Shown here in pieces: positions 42,776 through 51,923 of a stretch of DNA of 64,000 bases. Numbering within the stretch: position 1 is the stretch's first letter; each line of letters begins with the position of its first letter. Below the pieces are notes generated by a model. The model saw nothing but the letters and a program-made list of their open reading frames with translations, did not search any database and had not been told where the DNA came from. The DNA comes from Planococcus halocryophilus (GTDB lineage: Bacteria; Bacillota; Bacilli; Bacillales_A; Planococcaceae): contig NZ_CP016537.2 in NCBI RefSeq assembly GCF_001687585.2, positions 716,001-780,000 of the forward strand, written 5' to 3'. The position numbers and the translations under genes are program-made.

Positions 42776-43975
42776 ATGTCAGTTATCAAAGTAGAAGAAT
42801 TATCGAAAGTATTCGGTAAAAATACCAAACAAGCATTGAAGATGCTTGAAGAAGGAAAGACAAAAGAAGAAATTTTAAAACTGACAAATAGTACAGTAGG
42901 CGTCAATCGTGCTTCTTTTTCAGTAGAAGCCGGTGAAATATTTGTCATCATGGGTCTTTCGGGTAGCGGAAAATCGACATTAGTTCGCTTATTGAATCGT
43001 TTGATCGACCCAACAGAAGGCAAGGTTTACATTGACGGCGAAAACTTGGCAGCGATGAATAAGAAAGACTTGCGTCGAGTGCGTCGTACAAAAATGAGTA
43101 TGGTGTTCCAAAATTTTGCGCTGTTTCCGTACCTTTCAGTTTTGGACAATGCTGCATATGGCTTGGAAATCCAAGGGATTGATAAAGTCGAGAGAAACGA
43201 AAAGGCGAAGAAATCTTTGGAAATGGTTGGTCTTGATGGCTATCTCGAGCAATTACCAGCCCAACTTTCTGGTGGTATGCAACAGCGTGTTGGATTAGCA
43301 AGAGCGTTGGCAAACGACCCAGAAGTGATGCTGATGGATGAAGCCTTCTCGGCGCTTGATCCACTGATACGCAAAGAAATGCAGGATGAATTATTGGATT
43401 TACAGGAAACGATGAAGAAAACCATCATTTTCATTACCCACGATTTGGATGAGGCATTGCGCATCGGCGACAAGATAGCATTGATGAAAGACGGCTCTAT
43501 TGTTCAGGTTGGCACGCCAGAAGAAATATTAGTCAACCCGGCAAATGATTATGTTAAAAAGTTCGTCCAAGATGTTGATCGTTCAAAAGTCTTAACTGCA
43601 TTCAATATCATGAAGCGACCTGAAACCATTAACATTGATAAACATGGTCCGCGTGTCGCGTTGGAAAGAATGAAAGAAGAAGGCATTTCAAGTATCTATG
43701 TCACAGACAGCAAACGAAATTTAAAAGGGTACGTCACAGCAGATGATGCTTCTCTTGCTTTAAAGGGGGATCTAAAAAGTCTAGTGAGTATTTTGAAGAC
43801 CGATGCTCCGACTGTTACGAAAGAAACCTTGATGAAGGCGATATTTGAAATCAGCCATAATTCGCCTGTTCCGATTCCTGTAGTAGAAGGTGGAAAGTTA
43901 CTTGGCATCATCGTCCGCGGTGCAGTTATTTCAGCGCTTGCTGGTCAAAGTGAGGTGAATCGCAACAATGCTTAA
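42776..43975 (+). CDS. opuAA: Glycine betaine ABC importer ATPase (OpuAA)
   Basis: A 399-residue ATPase of the OpuA/ProV type. The N-terminal extension with KMLEEGKTKEEIL is typical. Walker A is GLSGSGKST near residue 60, signature LSGGMQQR, Walker B VMLMDEAFSALDP and the switch FITHDLDEAL. Two C-terminal CBS domains (about 280-390) sense ionic strength in OpuA. AGAGGTG precedes the ATG. The stop overlaps the permease gene by eight bases. It imports glycine betaine or proline betaine as osmoprotectant. Confidence 0.95.
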   Translation: MSVIKVEELSKVFGKNTKQALKMLEEGKTKEEILKLTNSTVGVNRASFSVEAGEIFVIMGLSGSGKSTLVRLLNRLIDPTEGKVYIDGENLAAMNKKDLRRVRRTKMSMVFQNFALFPYLSVLDNAAYGLEIQGIDKVERNEKAKKSLEMVGLDGYLEQLPAQLSGGMQQRVGLARALANDPEVMLMDEAFSALDPLIRKEMQDELLDLQETMKKTIIFITHDLDEALRIGDKIALMKDGSIVQVGTPEEILVNPANDYVKKFVQDVDRSKVLTAFNIMKRPETINIDKHGPRVALERMKEEGISSIYVTDSKRNLKGYVTADDASLALKGDLKSLVSILKTDAPTVTKETLMKAIFEISHNSPVPIPVVEGGKLLGIIVRGAVISALAGQSEVNRNNA

Positions 43976-44822
43976 TTTTATGGAAAACATCCCAGAAATT
44001 CCGTTAGCTCCATATGTTTCGAAATTCACAAGTTGGATTTCGGATACATTCGCTTTCTTGTTTGACCCTCTCAAAAATGAGTTTGGGGATGGCTTGGAAG
44101 ACTTTGCGGATATGTTGGCGGCGGTTCCGCCGGTGATTGTTATTTTAATTGTTGCTTTAATCGCATTCTTCATTAGCGGGAAGCGGATTGGCTTGGCCTC
44201 ATTTTCACTAGTTGGGTTATTGCTTGTTTGGAACCAAGGGTTATGGGAAGAATTGATGCTATCGTTTACATTGGTTCTAGTCGCTAGTATATTATCGATT
44301 GTCATAGGCGTGCCAATTGGTATTTTGATGTCGAAAAGCAAAGCTGCCGAAAGCATCATTACGCCAATTCTTGACTTTATGCAAACCATGCCGGCTTTTG
44401 TGTACTTGATTCCGGCAGTCGCTTTTTTCAGTATCGGAATGGTTCCTGGTATTTTTGCATCATTGATTTTTGCCACACCTCCGACCGTTCGTTTTACGAA
44501 CCTCGGGATTCGACAAGTTTCAAAAGAATTGGTGGAAGCTTCCGAAGCTTTTGGAAGCACCGGCGCACAAAAACTCTTTAAAGTGGAACTGCCAATGGCA
44601 AAACCCACAATCATGGCTGGCATTAACCAAACTGTGATGCTGTCACTATCGATGGTCGTCATTGCCTCGATGATTGGTGCACCTGGCCTTGGCCGTGAAG
44701 TACTTTCTGCCTTACAGCGTGCAGATGTAGGAACCGGATTTGTAGCGGGCTTGGGAATTGTCATTTTAGCCATTATCATTGACCGCTTTACGCAAAGTTT
44801 TACCGGTAAAAAAAGAGTGTAA
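43968..44822 (+). CDS. opuAB: Glycine betaine ABC importer permease (OpuAB)
   Basis: A 284-residue permease with an N-terminal amphipathic stretch and about seven to eight helices. The cytoplasmic EAA loop is visible (EASEAFGSTGAQKLFKVELP), as is the core SMVVIASMIGAPGLGREVL. It overlaps opuAA and precedes opuAC by 67 nt. Confidence 0.94.
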   Translation: MLNFMENIPEIPLAPYVSKFTSWISDTFAFLFDPLKNEFGDGLEDFADMLAAVPPVIVILIVALIAFFISGKRIGLASFSLVGLLLVWNQGLWEELMLSFTLVLVASILSIVIGVPIGILMSKSKAAESIITPILDFMQTMPAFVYLIPAVAFFSIGMVPGIFASLIFATPPTVRFTNLGIRQVSKELVEASEAFGSTGAQKLFKVELPMAKPTIMAGINQTVMLSLSMVVIASMIGAPGLGREVLSALQRADVGTGFVAGLGIVILAIIIDRFTQSFTGKKRV

Positions 44823-44889
44823 CAAGATCACTGAACCTCGTGGAAAACGAACACCCAATAAACTTAAAGAAAAAGGAGATTGATTAGTA

Positions 44890-45822
44890 ATGGTAAACTC
44901 GAAGTGGAAAAAATTAGGTCTTATGTTTGTGGTAATGCCAACACTAGCTTTAGCAGCATGTGGTGATGAAGACGAAAATGCAGAGACAGGAACTGATGAA
45001 GGTTCTGATTCTGAAGAAGTGAACTATGGTGAAGAAATGGGCTACAAAATTACTGGTATTGAACCAGGTTCAGGTGTAGTTGCTTCAACTGAAGCTTCAA
45101 CTGAAGAGTACGAAAACCTTGAAGGTTGGGAAGTTGTTACGTCGTCAAGTGGCGCAATGGCTACAGCTTTAGGCGAAGCGATTGATAACGAAGAACCGAT
45201 TATTGTTACAGGCTGGAGCCCACACTGGAAGTTCCAAAAGTACGATTTGAAATACTTGGAAGATCCACAAGGCATCTTCGGAGATGCTGAAACAATCAAA
45301 ACAATGGCTCGTAAAGGATTAGAAGAAGAAAATCCAGAAGCTTATAAAATTCTCGATCAGTTCGAGTGGACACCTGCTGACATCGAAAGCATCATGTTGA
45401 AAGTTTCAGACGGTGCAGACATTGAAGAAGCGGCAGCATCATGGATAGAAGAAAATGCTGATAAAGTTGCTGAATGGACGGACGGTACAGAACAAGTAGA
45501 TGGTACAGAAGTTGAATTGGCTTATGTGGAATGGGATACAGAAGTCGCTTCAACAAACGTTGTCGGCAAAGTATTAGAAGACCAAGGATTTGATGTAACT
45601 TTGACGCCGCTTGATAACGCAGTTATGTGGCAAGCTGTTTCTGAAGGTCAAGCGGATGGCATGGTAGCTGCATGGCTTCCTGGAACACATGCAACTCAGC
45701 TTGAAACTTATGGCGATGATGTAGTGGACTTAGGGGTCAACCTAGAAGGCGCTAAAATCGGTCTTGTGGTTCCGGCTTACATGGACATAGATTCTATTGA
45801 AGATTTAACACCAGCGGAATAA
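44890..45822 (+). CDS. opuAC: Glycine betaine-binding lipoprotein (OpuAC)
   Basis: A 310-residue lipoprotein with lipobox ending at Cys24 (LALAACGDE), then an acidic linker, then the betaine-binding fold. Trp residues that could build the cation-pi cage occur in TGWSPHWKFQKY, LAYVEWDTE and AVMWQAVSEGQ. It is the substrate receptor of the OpuA system, held on the outer membrane face. AAAGGAGA precedes the ATG by about 9 nt. A terminator at 45911 ends the operon and is shared with the convergent YjiH gene. Confidence 0.94.
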   Translation: MVNSKWKKLGLMFVVMPTLALAACGDEDENAETGTDEGSDSEEVNYGEEMGYKITGIEPGSGVVASTEASTEEYENLEGWEVVTSSSGAMATALGEAIDNEEPIIVTGWSPHWKFQKYDLKYLEDPQGIFGDAETIKTMARKGLEEENPEAYKILDQFEWTPADIESIMLKVSDGADIEEAAASWIEENADKVAEWTDGTEQVDGTEVELAYVEWDTEVASTNVVGKVLEDQGFDVTLTPLDNAVMWQAVSEGQADGMVAAWLPGTHATQLETYGDDVVDLGVNLEGAKIGLVVPAYMDIDSIEDLTPAE

Positions 45823-45910
45823 TTTTCGGGAAAATCACACTCAAAGTGTACAGCAGTTACTAGATGTGTGCAGTTGGGGTGTGATTGCTGCCGAAGAAAA
45901 TGTAAAAACA

Positions 45911-45950
45911 AAAGAAGCCTTTCCAAGAGTATTCTTGGAAAGGCTTCTTT
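45911..45950. terminator. Bidirectional terminator between opuAC and the YjiH-type gene
   Basis: Perfect 18-nt arms AAAGAAGCCTTTCCAAGA and TCTTGGAAAGGCTTCTTT with loop GTAT; both ends are T-rich on their strands. Confidence 0.9.
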
Positions 45951-45955
45951 ATTTG

Positions 45956-47320
45956 TTATACAAATAGGTGCGCGAACAATACAAGAATTGGTAACGTTAT
46001 GATTGTACGTAATACAAAGATCACTGCCAGTTCCCAGAACTTAACAGGAATATTCGAGCGTAAAATCAAAATACCAATCTCAGACATATAAATAATTTGT
46101 GTTAACGAAACGCCTGCAAGAACAAAGCGTGTCAATTCGCTTTCAATGCCACCACCAAGTACGGCTGGCAAGAACATATCTGCAAATCCAACCAGGAACG
46201 TAGGAGCTGCTTCAGCTGCTTCAGGCAATCCAAACATTGTCAGTACTGGAATTAATGGATAAGAAATAATTTTGAAAAGTGGTGTGTATTCTGCCACGAT
46301 CAAAGCGATTGTACCAAGAGCAAAAACAAGTGGAATCAGTGCTAACCAAATATCAAGCACCGTTTCGATTCCCATTTTAGCAAGTTTTTTCGGGCTTGCC
46401 GCGCTACTTGCTTTGCGACGAGCTTCATCAAATCCCCATTGAAATAGGGATGCGCCTTCAGGAATGGTATCGTCAACTTGTTTGCCAACTGGCGCATAGT
46501 AGTCATCTTTTTTGCGAGACAATGGCGGAATGCGTGGCATAATAATTGCTGCTACTAAGCAAGCAACCGATACAGCCAAATAGAATGGGAAGAACAAATG
46601 ACCAATGCCGACAACATTTGCGACAACTAAACTAAAAGCAACAGAGGCAATCGAAAACGTTGTTGCGATAACAGAAGCTTCACGCCCTGAGTAGTTTCCT
46701 TCATCGTATTGCTTCATTGTTACTAAAACACCAACGGGTGCTGCGCCCATCCATGATGCCATCGCATCGATCGAAGAACGGCCAGGTAAAGTGAAGACAG
46801 GACGCATGAATTTGTTGAGTAAGGTACCGACAAACTCCATTAAGCCGAATTCAACAAGTAATGGTAACAAAATTCCGGCGAACAAGAACCAAGTTAATAG
46901 GACAGGAGCCAAATCGTAAAGCACCACACCCCCTGTATTGCGTGAAGCAATCGCTTCAGGACCAACTTCATAAAAAGCCATGATACCAAATACAAAAGCA
47001 AGAATCCGAACGATTAAACCGAAAGGTCCATTAATAAATGTAGCGCGTAAAAACGTTGAGTTCTGGACGAAAGCTGGCTTTAAAGCTGTTGCTGTGATGC
47101 TTGCAACAGCAGAGAAGCCAAGCAGGATAATGATGAATGCAGGAATCACATCGCCGAACGTTGTTAATAGGAAAGAGGCCAAAATGCCGACACCAATTGT
47201 TATCTGTCCGTTATAAGGGATCGGACACAAGAACAGCAATGCTCCAATAATGGAAGGTATTAAGAACTTCCACGTATCAATCGATTCAATCGTCTTTTTT
47301 TCGCTTTGTAACAAAGTCAT
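45956..47320 (-). CDS. YjiH-family membrane protein (nucleoside-recognition/Gate domain)
   Basis: A 454-residue polytopic protein with about ten to eleven helices and a Gate (nucleoside recognition) domain. YjiH-like features are PGRSSIDAMASWMGAAPVG, TTFSIASVAFSLVVANVVG and GFADMFLPAVLGGGIES. Function is unproven; some relatives lie beside histidine or amino-acid catabolic genes and are assumed to be transporters. Its ATG overlaps the stop of the TyrR-like regulator (ATGA), so both are made together and it is probably that regulator's target. Confidence 0.8.
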   Translation of the reverse strand: MTLLQSEKKTIESIDTWKFLIPSIIGALLFLCPIPYNGQITIGVGILASFLLTTFGDVIPAFIIILLGFSAVASITATALKPAFVQNSTFLRATFINGPFGLIVRILAFVFGIMAFYEVGPEAIASRNTGGVVLYDLAPVLLTWFLFAGILLPLLVEFGLMEFVGTLLNKFMRPVFTLPGRSSIDAMASWMGAAPVGVLVTMKQYDEGNYSGREASVIATTFSIASVAFSLVVANVVGIGHLFFPFYLAVSVACLVAAIIMPRIPPLSRKKDDYYAPVGKQVDDTIPEGASLFQWGFDEARRKASSAASPKKLAKMGIETVLDIWLALIPLVFALGTIALIVAEYTPLFKIISYPLIPVLTMFGLPEAAEAAPTFLVGFADMFLPAVLGGGIESELTRFVLAGVSLTQIIYMSEIGILILRSNIPVKFWELAVIFVLRTIITLPILVLFAHLFV

Positions 47321-48648
47321 ATAATTTCCCCCCCGATAGATGTGTTTGTATATTTTTTTAGTTTGCGAACGACAGATGGTTGGCTAATCCCTAGAATATT
47401 CGCCATTTCAGTTGTTGTCCGGTAACGCTTTTGTGCGTTTAGTATTACTTTCTTTTCGACCGACTCCAAAATATGAGGAAGTGTTTGACCGTGAAGTTCA
47501 AAGCCAATACGTTCATCTGCATCAGGTTGGTAGGTAATGGGAAGGTCATCGAGCGTGATGAGTTCTGATTCACTTTCGATAAAGCTACGTTCTACGACAT
47601 TGCGTAACTCCCGGAAATTCCCTTTCCATGGCAACTGCAATAAATGAAAATACAAATCATCAGAAATTGATTTTTGTTGGTGGTACTTTTGATTTAGTTC
47701 TTCTACTACACGACTAATGGTCTGATCTAAATCATCGGGTCGTTCTCTTAATGGAAACAATTCAATTGAAGCTAAGTGTAGTAAATAAAACAAGTCTTCG
47801 CGAAACTTTCCAGCAGTAACAGCTTGTTCAATTGAAGTAGTACTAATAGCGATTACACGCGCAGTGTGTGGTTGTTGCAAAATTTTAAATAATGCTGCTT
47901 GTGATGCAGGTGATAGCTGTTCAATTTCATTAAGTACCAGCGTTCCACCGGCAGCTAAGTTCATATAACCTTCATCACTTAACCCCGTAAAGCTAATTTC
48001 AAATACCGATTCAGGAATCGCACTGCAATTGACTTCGATAAAAGCCGATTTTTGTCGGCTGCTCTGCGAGTGGATAAATTTAGCCAGTGATGTTTTTCCA
48101 GTACCAGGTTCTCCGCAAATTACCACAGGAACTTCGAGCTGCGCCATTTTGATGGCTGTTTGAAGTGCGCGGCTTGATGAAGGACTTTCCATAACGCACC
48201 CTTCAACGTGAAGTTGCTGGTTACGGAGGTGAGCAAGCTCTCCTTTAACTTTAGACATTTCCGATTCAAGATTTACAAGATATTCTTTCATGACCATCAA
48301 TTGGGACATGTCATAAGAATAACTGACGACAAAATCCACTTCACCGCTATCATTGAAAAGAGGAATACCGGTAATCAGTGCTTTTTTTCCAGAAGGCGTA
48401 TTTTGTCTGATAACCACTTTTTTCTTTTGTTTTAATACGAGAGGTGTGATGGCAGGAGAAAAAACCCCTGCTGCTTCTAAGTCGTAAACAGATTTTCCAA
48501 GCAAGTCTTCGGCCGCTACACCATAAGCGTCGCCACTGCGCGGGGAAGCTTTAATGATGCGGCCTTCTCGTGTAGTCACGATAATGTCTTCATCATACGT
48601 TTCGATAATTTCTTCGTTAGTATTGGGAAGTAGAAATAAAGTATTCAT
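47317..48648 (-). CDS. TyrR/RocR-like regulator with PAS and AAA+ domains, GAFTGA loop degenerate
   Basis: A 443-residue protein: PAS domain (about 15-125), AAA+ domain (about 150-375; Walker A GEPGTGKTSL, Walker B GGTLVLNEIEQL, arginine-finger region FREDLFY, WKGNFRELRNVVERS) and a C-terminal TyrR-type helix-turn-helix (MANILGISQPSVVRKLKKY). The sigma-54 contact loop is shortened: GAFTGA is replaced by ISFTGLSDEG. It therefore probably works with the housekeeping sigma factor, like TyrR, or as a repressor. The PAS domain likely binds an amino acid or similar ligand carried by the coupled YjiH protein. AAAGGAGG precedes the ATG. Confidence 0.88.
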   Translation of the reverse strand: MNTLFLLPNTNEEIIETYDEDIIVTTREGRIIKASPRSGDAYGVAAEDLLGKSVYDLEAAGVFSPAITPLVLKQKKKVVIRQNTPSGKKALITGIPLFNDSGEVDFVVSYSYDMSQLMVMKEYLVNLESEMSKVKGELAHLRNQQLHVEGCVMESPSSSRALQTAIKMAQLEVPVVICGEPGTGKTSLAKFIHSQSSRQKSAFIEVNCSAIPESVFEISFTGLSDEGYMNLAAGGTLVLNEIEQLSPASQAALFKILQQPHTARVIAISTTSIEQAVTAGKFREDLFYLLHLASIELFPLRERPDDLDQTISRVVEELNQKYHQQKSISDDLYFHLLQLPWKGNFRELRNVVERSFIESESELITLDDLPITYQPDADERIGFELHGQTLPHILESVEKKVILNAQKRYRTTTEMANILGISQPSVVRKLKKYTNTSIGGEII

Positions 48649-48662
48649 AACTGACCTCCTTT

Positions 48663-48695
48663 ATTCATTCTTGTATAGACTATACATGATTGAAT
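48663..48695 (-). promoter_or_regulatory. Large dyad, probable operator of the TyrR-like regulator
   Basis: TGTATAG-A-CTATACA (48672-48686) is perfect and extends outward to ATTCA...TGAAT, giving 16-nt arms with two mismatches. It lies 15 nt before the regulator start codon and suits autoregulation. No -24/-12 promoter is visible. Confidence 0.65.
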
Positions 48696-48852
48696 AATCA
48701 AATTACAAGAAAAATATTAATTATTTTTAAATAACTTTAATTAATAGGTGATTTTTAGGTGGGGGATTAGTGTTAAAGTAATTAATGGAAAAAGGTGAGA
48801 ATGGAATTCTTATAAGATAAATAGTATTTTTATAAATTCCCTGAGCTTAGAA

Positions 48853-49100
48853 TATAATCAAAAGAAAAGTTTAAGGTTTTTAATTTGAAATATAACAGAG
48901 GTGCACAATAATTAAGAGGAGATTTTGGAAGTTTTTGATTAGGGATAGGTAGTGGTTGAGCAAAAGCGGCAGCCACGAATAAGAGAGGTTTAGCTATTCT
49001 TAATTTATTATTTGCCTAGAATGATTTTTTTATGCCTATAGGGTATTTATAAAAAGCGCTGCTTCACTTACAGTTAGTAATAAGAAGAATTTGAAAAGGA
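48853..49100 (+). ncRNA. Possible structured leader RNA of the AbiF-like gene
   Basis: TATAAT at 48853-48858 could start transcription near 48865, giving about 240 nt before the Abi start. Two adjacent hairpins can form: GTGGTTG (48952-48958) with CAGCCAC (48970-48976, one G-U pair), then GAATA (48977-48981) with TATTC (48995-48999). I recall that some Abi_2/AbiF genes are preceded by a conserved non-coding RNA class; I could not confirm that this is one. No protein is encoded in 48696-49100. Confidence 0.35.
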
Positions 49101-49108
49101 TGAGAAAT

Positions 49109-50059
49109 GTGAAGGATTTTGCTACTCACGAGGAGCAGCTAGAAATACTCGAGAAGCGTGGTTTACAAGTAATTGATAAAGCCGCTGCGAAACGAATTTT
49201 GTCGCGCGAAAATTATTATGCGTTAATCGATGGCTATAAAGAACCTTTTCTTGAGCACGATATAAAGCTCAATCCCTATGGTTTAGAACGTTATCAAGAA
49301 GAGACTGAGTTTAGCCACATTTATGCGTTGCATCGTTTTGATCGGGATTTACGGATGTTGTTGCTAAATGAATTGTTAAAGTTCGAAAAAAATATAAAGT
49401 CGAAATTAGCTTATCGCTTTTCTGAAAAATTCAAAGAAGCAGGAAGCTTTTTAGAGCCGGGTAATTACAGTGAAGATAGCCAACATCATCATGAACGAGA
49501 TCGCATCATTTCAACACTCGATAACTTAATCAAAAGTCATAAAAAACGTGACAAAGTGAGGTATCCAGCTATTCGAGAGTTTTACGATAAACATAAAGAT
49601 GTACCTCTTTGGGTCTTGGTCAACTTTTTATCACTTGGTCAAATTACTCACTTTTATACGGTTATTGACGAAGAGTTACGTGACAAAATTGCCCGTGATT
49701 TTGCTGAGGAATACAGCGAGCAATACGATTTGGTAAGCTTGAAGGCGGGGGAGTTAGATGCTATTTTGCGCATCGTTTTCCCATATCGCAATAAATCAGC
49801 ACATGAGGAAATCCTATACCGTTACCACTTAACACATCCAGTAGAATTAGATGAACTAGAGAAAAGATTGGAAATGGATGAAGGAAGCTTGAGTGGTGCC
49901 ACAGTTTTTTCTTTACTTTCTCTAGTAAAACTTACATCTACAAAAGCTGATTACGACCAGTTTTCGTTAAAACTAACTCAATTAATCAATGAACTTAAGG
50001 CTTCCGTTCAGACACAGGCATTTACAAAAATTATGAACGATGCGGGTTTTAATGGATGA
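49109..50059 (+). CDS. Abi_2 (AbiF/AbiD-like) HEPN abortive-infection protein
   Basis: A 316-residue Abi_2 protein. The N-terminus DFATHEEQLEILEKRGLQV is characteristic, followed by FDRDLRMLLLNELLKFEKNI and, near residue 235, PYRNKSAHEE, an R-x4-H HEPN ribonuclease motif. GTG 49109 is chosen because AAAGGA lies 8 nt before it and the family begins just ahead of this point; ATG 49100 falls inside that site. AbiF-type proteins block phage growth, probably by RNA cleavage. No separate antitoxin gene is present, so any control would come from the leader or from the protein itself. Confidence 0.88.
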   Translation: MKDFATHEEQLEILEKRGLQVIDKAAAKRILSRENYYALIDGYKEPFLEHDIKLNPYGLERYQEETEFSHIYALHRFDRDLRMLLLNELLKFEKNIKSKLAYRFSEKFKEAGSFLEPGNYSEDSQHHHERDRIISTLDNLIKSHKKRDKVRYPAIREFYDKHKDVPLWVLVNFLSLGQITHFYTVIDEELRDKIARDFAEEYSEQYDLVSLKAGELDAILRIVFPYRNKSAHEEILYRYHLTHPVELDELEKRLEMDEGSLSGATVFSLLSLVKLTSTKADYDQFSLKLTQLINELKASVQTQAFTKIMNDAGFNG

Positions 50060-50092
50060 CGATAAATTCGGCTAACCAGGAAGGTGACAATA

Positions 50093-50632
50093 ATGAACTA
50101 TGTGGCATTGTTGCGAGGCATTAATGTAGGCGGGAAAAACAAAGTAGAAATGAAAAAACTAATACAAGCATTTGAAGAAGTGGGCATGACACAAGTCACT
50201 ACGTATATCAATTCTGGAAATGTCGTTTTTTCCTCGACAAATAATTCTAAAGAAACTATAGCAACCATTTTAGAAAAAGCGATTTACAGTCATTTCGATT
50301 TGCAGATTCATGTATTGGTTTATGGATCAGCGGAATTTCTAAAGATTGCACAATCAGTTCCGGAAAATTGGTCAAACGATCAAGACATGAAAAGTGATGT
50401 ATTGTTTTTATGGCAAGATGTTGACGATCAAACCATTTTAAATCAATTAACCATCAAACCTGATATTGATCGTGTCATATACGTGCCTGGTGCAATTCTT
50501 TGGTCGGTTAATAAAGACCTAGTTACAAGAAGTGGACTGGGGAAAATCGTTGGAACGGCTCTTTATAGACGTGTAACGGTTCGTAATGTAAATACAGTTA
50601 GGCAAATATCAGTGTTACTAGAGAGTATATAA
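50093..50632 (+). CDS. DUF1697 family protein
   Basis: A 179-residue protein with the full DUF1697 pattern: YVALLRGINVGGKNKVEM, TYINSGNVVFSS, the middle VPENW, and LTTRSG-like LVTRSGLGKIVGT near the C-terminus. ATG 50093 has GGAAGGTG 6 nt upstream; the GTG at 50084 lies within that site. Function unknown; the family is widespread in soil bacteria. It follows the Abi gene by 33 nt and may be cotranscribed. Confidence 0.9.
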   Translation: MNYVALLRGINVGGKNKVEMKKLIQAFEEVGMTQVTTYINSGNVVFSSTNNSKETIATILEKAIYSHFDLQIHVLVYGSAEFLKIAQSVPENWSNDQDMKSDVLFLWQDVDDQTILNQLTIKPDIDRVIYVPGAILWSVNKDLVTRSGLGKIVGTALYRRVTVRNVNTVRQISVLLESI

Positions 50633-50669
50633 AAATCCCGACCTCTTTTCAAAAGAGGTCGGGATTTTT
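50631..50669. terminator. Bidirectional terminator between DUF1697 and mug
   Basis: AAAAATCCCGACCTCTTTT pairs with AAAAGAGGTCGGGATTTTT; the hairpin overlaps both flanking stop codons. Confidence 0.9.
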
Positions 50670-51174
50670 AACGATAATTATTCAAACCACGATAGATCTC
50701 AACAATATCATGTAATTTCATACGCACTAAACCACTCGATGATGGGGCCACATATTCAACGACCCCTGGAATGACAGGTTCTGGCTGAACACCCCATAAA
50801 ACGATTTTTCGTTTGCTAAATTGCTGATAAACGCCTTTGCCGACAAAACAAACTGCTTGTGGCTGTAGCCTTCTAATTTTCTCCTCTAATAATTTGGCAC
50901 CTTCCGCATATTCTTTTTTTGAAATTTCAGCGGCTTCTTTGGTAGGGCGATCGACGATATTTGTTAAGCCGAATCCGAGAGCGAGCAATTCACTATTTTC
51001 TTCTGGTAAATATGTCCGCGGAGTCAAGCCAGCTTTGTAGAGGATTTTCCAGAATCGATTATTCGGATTGGCATAATGATAGCCGGTTTCAGACGATCGG
51101 ATGCTCGGATTAAAGCCAACAAATAAAATCTTCAAATCTTGCTGCAAATAATCAGGAATCCGTTCTAATTGCAA
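50668..51174 (-). CDS. mug: Mismatch-specific uracil/thymine DNA glycosylase (MUG)
   Basis: A 168-residue family-2 uracil-DNA glycosylase. The first motif is LFVGFNPSIRSSETGYHY (GxNPS with catalytic Asn), then NNRFWKIL, and the second motif PSSSGLVRM near residue 145. It removes uracil or thymine opposite guanine and etheno-cytosine in base excision repair. Length matches the family. No clear ribosome-binding site stronger than AAAGGTGG is needed; that site precedes the ATG. It is followed on the same strand, upstream, by the TM2 gene. Confidence 0.9.
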   Translation of the reverse strand: MQLERIPDYLQQDLKILFVGFNPSIRSSETGYHYANPNNRFWKILYKAGLTPRTYLPEENSELLALGFGLTNIVDRPTKEAAEISKKEYAEGAKLLEEKIRRLQPQAVCFVGKGVYQQFSKRKIVLWGVQPEPVIPGVVEYVAPSSSGLVRMKLHDIVEIYRGLNNYR

Positions 51175-51189
51175 AGCAGTCTACCACCT

Positions 51190-51396
51190 TTAATGTTTAC
51201 TGTATTTTTCCTGAAAATCTTTATCTGATTGTAAAAGATAAAGAATTCCTTCAATGACACCAATCACAGCTGGAATGCCTGTCCAAAAGAACAACAGATA
51301 AAGAACACCCATGCCTGGACGCCCTAGATAGAATTTGTGAGCCCCAAAGTCGCCAAGAAAGATAGCGAGTAATGCGGCGGCCAATTTGTTTTTCAT
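51190..51396 (-). CDS. TM2-domain membrane protein
   Basis: A 68-residue protein with two helices joined by the TM2 turn (FLGDFGAHKFYLGRPGMGVL). It ends with a charged tail (SDKDFQEKYSKH). GGAAAGGATG precedes the ATG. The family is widespread with no settled bacterial function. It is the first gene of the pair with mug (15 nt apart). Confidence 0.9.
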   Translation of the reverse strand: MKNKLAAALLAIFLGDFGAHKFYLGRPGMGVLYLLFFWTGIPAVIGVIEGILYLLQSDKDFQEKYSKH

Positions 51397-51923
51397 GATT
51401 AATCATCCTTTCCATATACCTTACTATTCCCGAATTATAGGAAGTTAAAAGTGTTGTAAGTGATATCGGTTTAATGTTTTCCTTTAAGTAGATTTTTTGA
51501 TGCATAACAAGTTAAAAAACGTTATTCAAATATGACAAAAAATTAACAAATAGATATTATTTTTAGTGTATTAGTCACGATTAGGTTATACCTGTAATTG
51601 AAAGCGGTATCATTTGAAAATAAAATAAAAAGATATGAAAATTGTGTTTTTTTATTGTCACAGCGGTTATATAGGAAGATACCCAAAAGGAAGAGGGTGA
51701 ACGATCCAGTTTGAATCCATAAATTTTTTGGTTGAACATCTTGGTAATTTTTTGCGAATTCTGCTACACTATCAACTTGAAATTAATTTTCTAAAAAAAT
51801 GTTGCTGGACGTTGGAAATAGATAGAGATAAAATAGGCGCTCGGACATCTTCAGACGAAATCAGGGGGTTATGGCCAGTTGATGGATAAGAAGAATGGCC
51901 AAGGTCTTTGTGAGGGATCAGTT
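51397..51923. other. Regulatory region upstream of the alpha-glucosidase gene
   Basis: No gene is supported in 527 bases. It contains a cre site (51598-51613) and, nearer the gene, TTGGTA and TACACT about 18 nt apart around 51741-51771 as a weak promoter candidate. The 5' part serves the divergent TM2 gene. Confidence 0.5.
51598..51613 (+). promoter_or_regulatory. CcpA cre site before the alpha-glucosidase gene
   Basis: TTGAAAGCGGTATCAT fits the cre consensus TGNAANCGNNNNCA at every fixed position, implying glucose repression. Confidence 0.65.

Noticed and set aside
47317-48648. Classical sigma-54 activator
   Set aside because: The GAFTGA loop is missing and no -24/-12 promoter is seen nearby.
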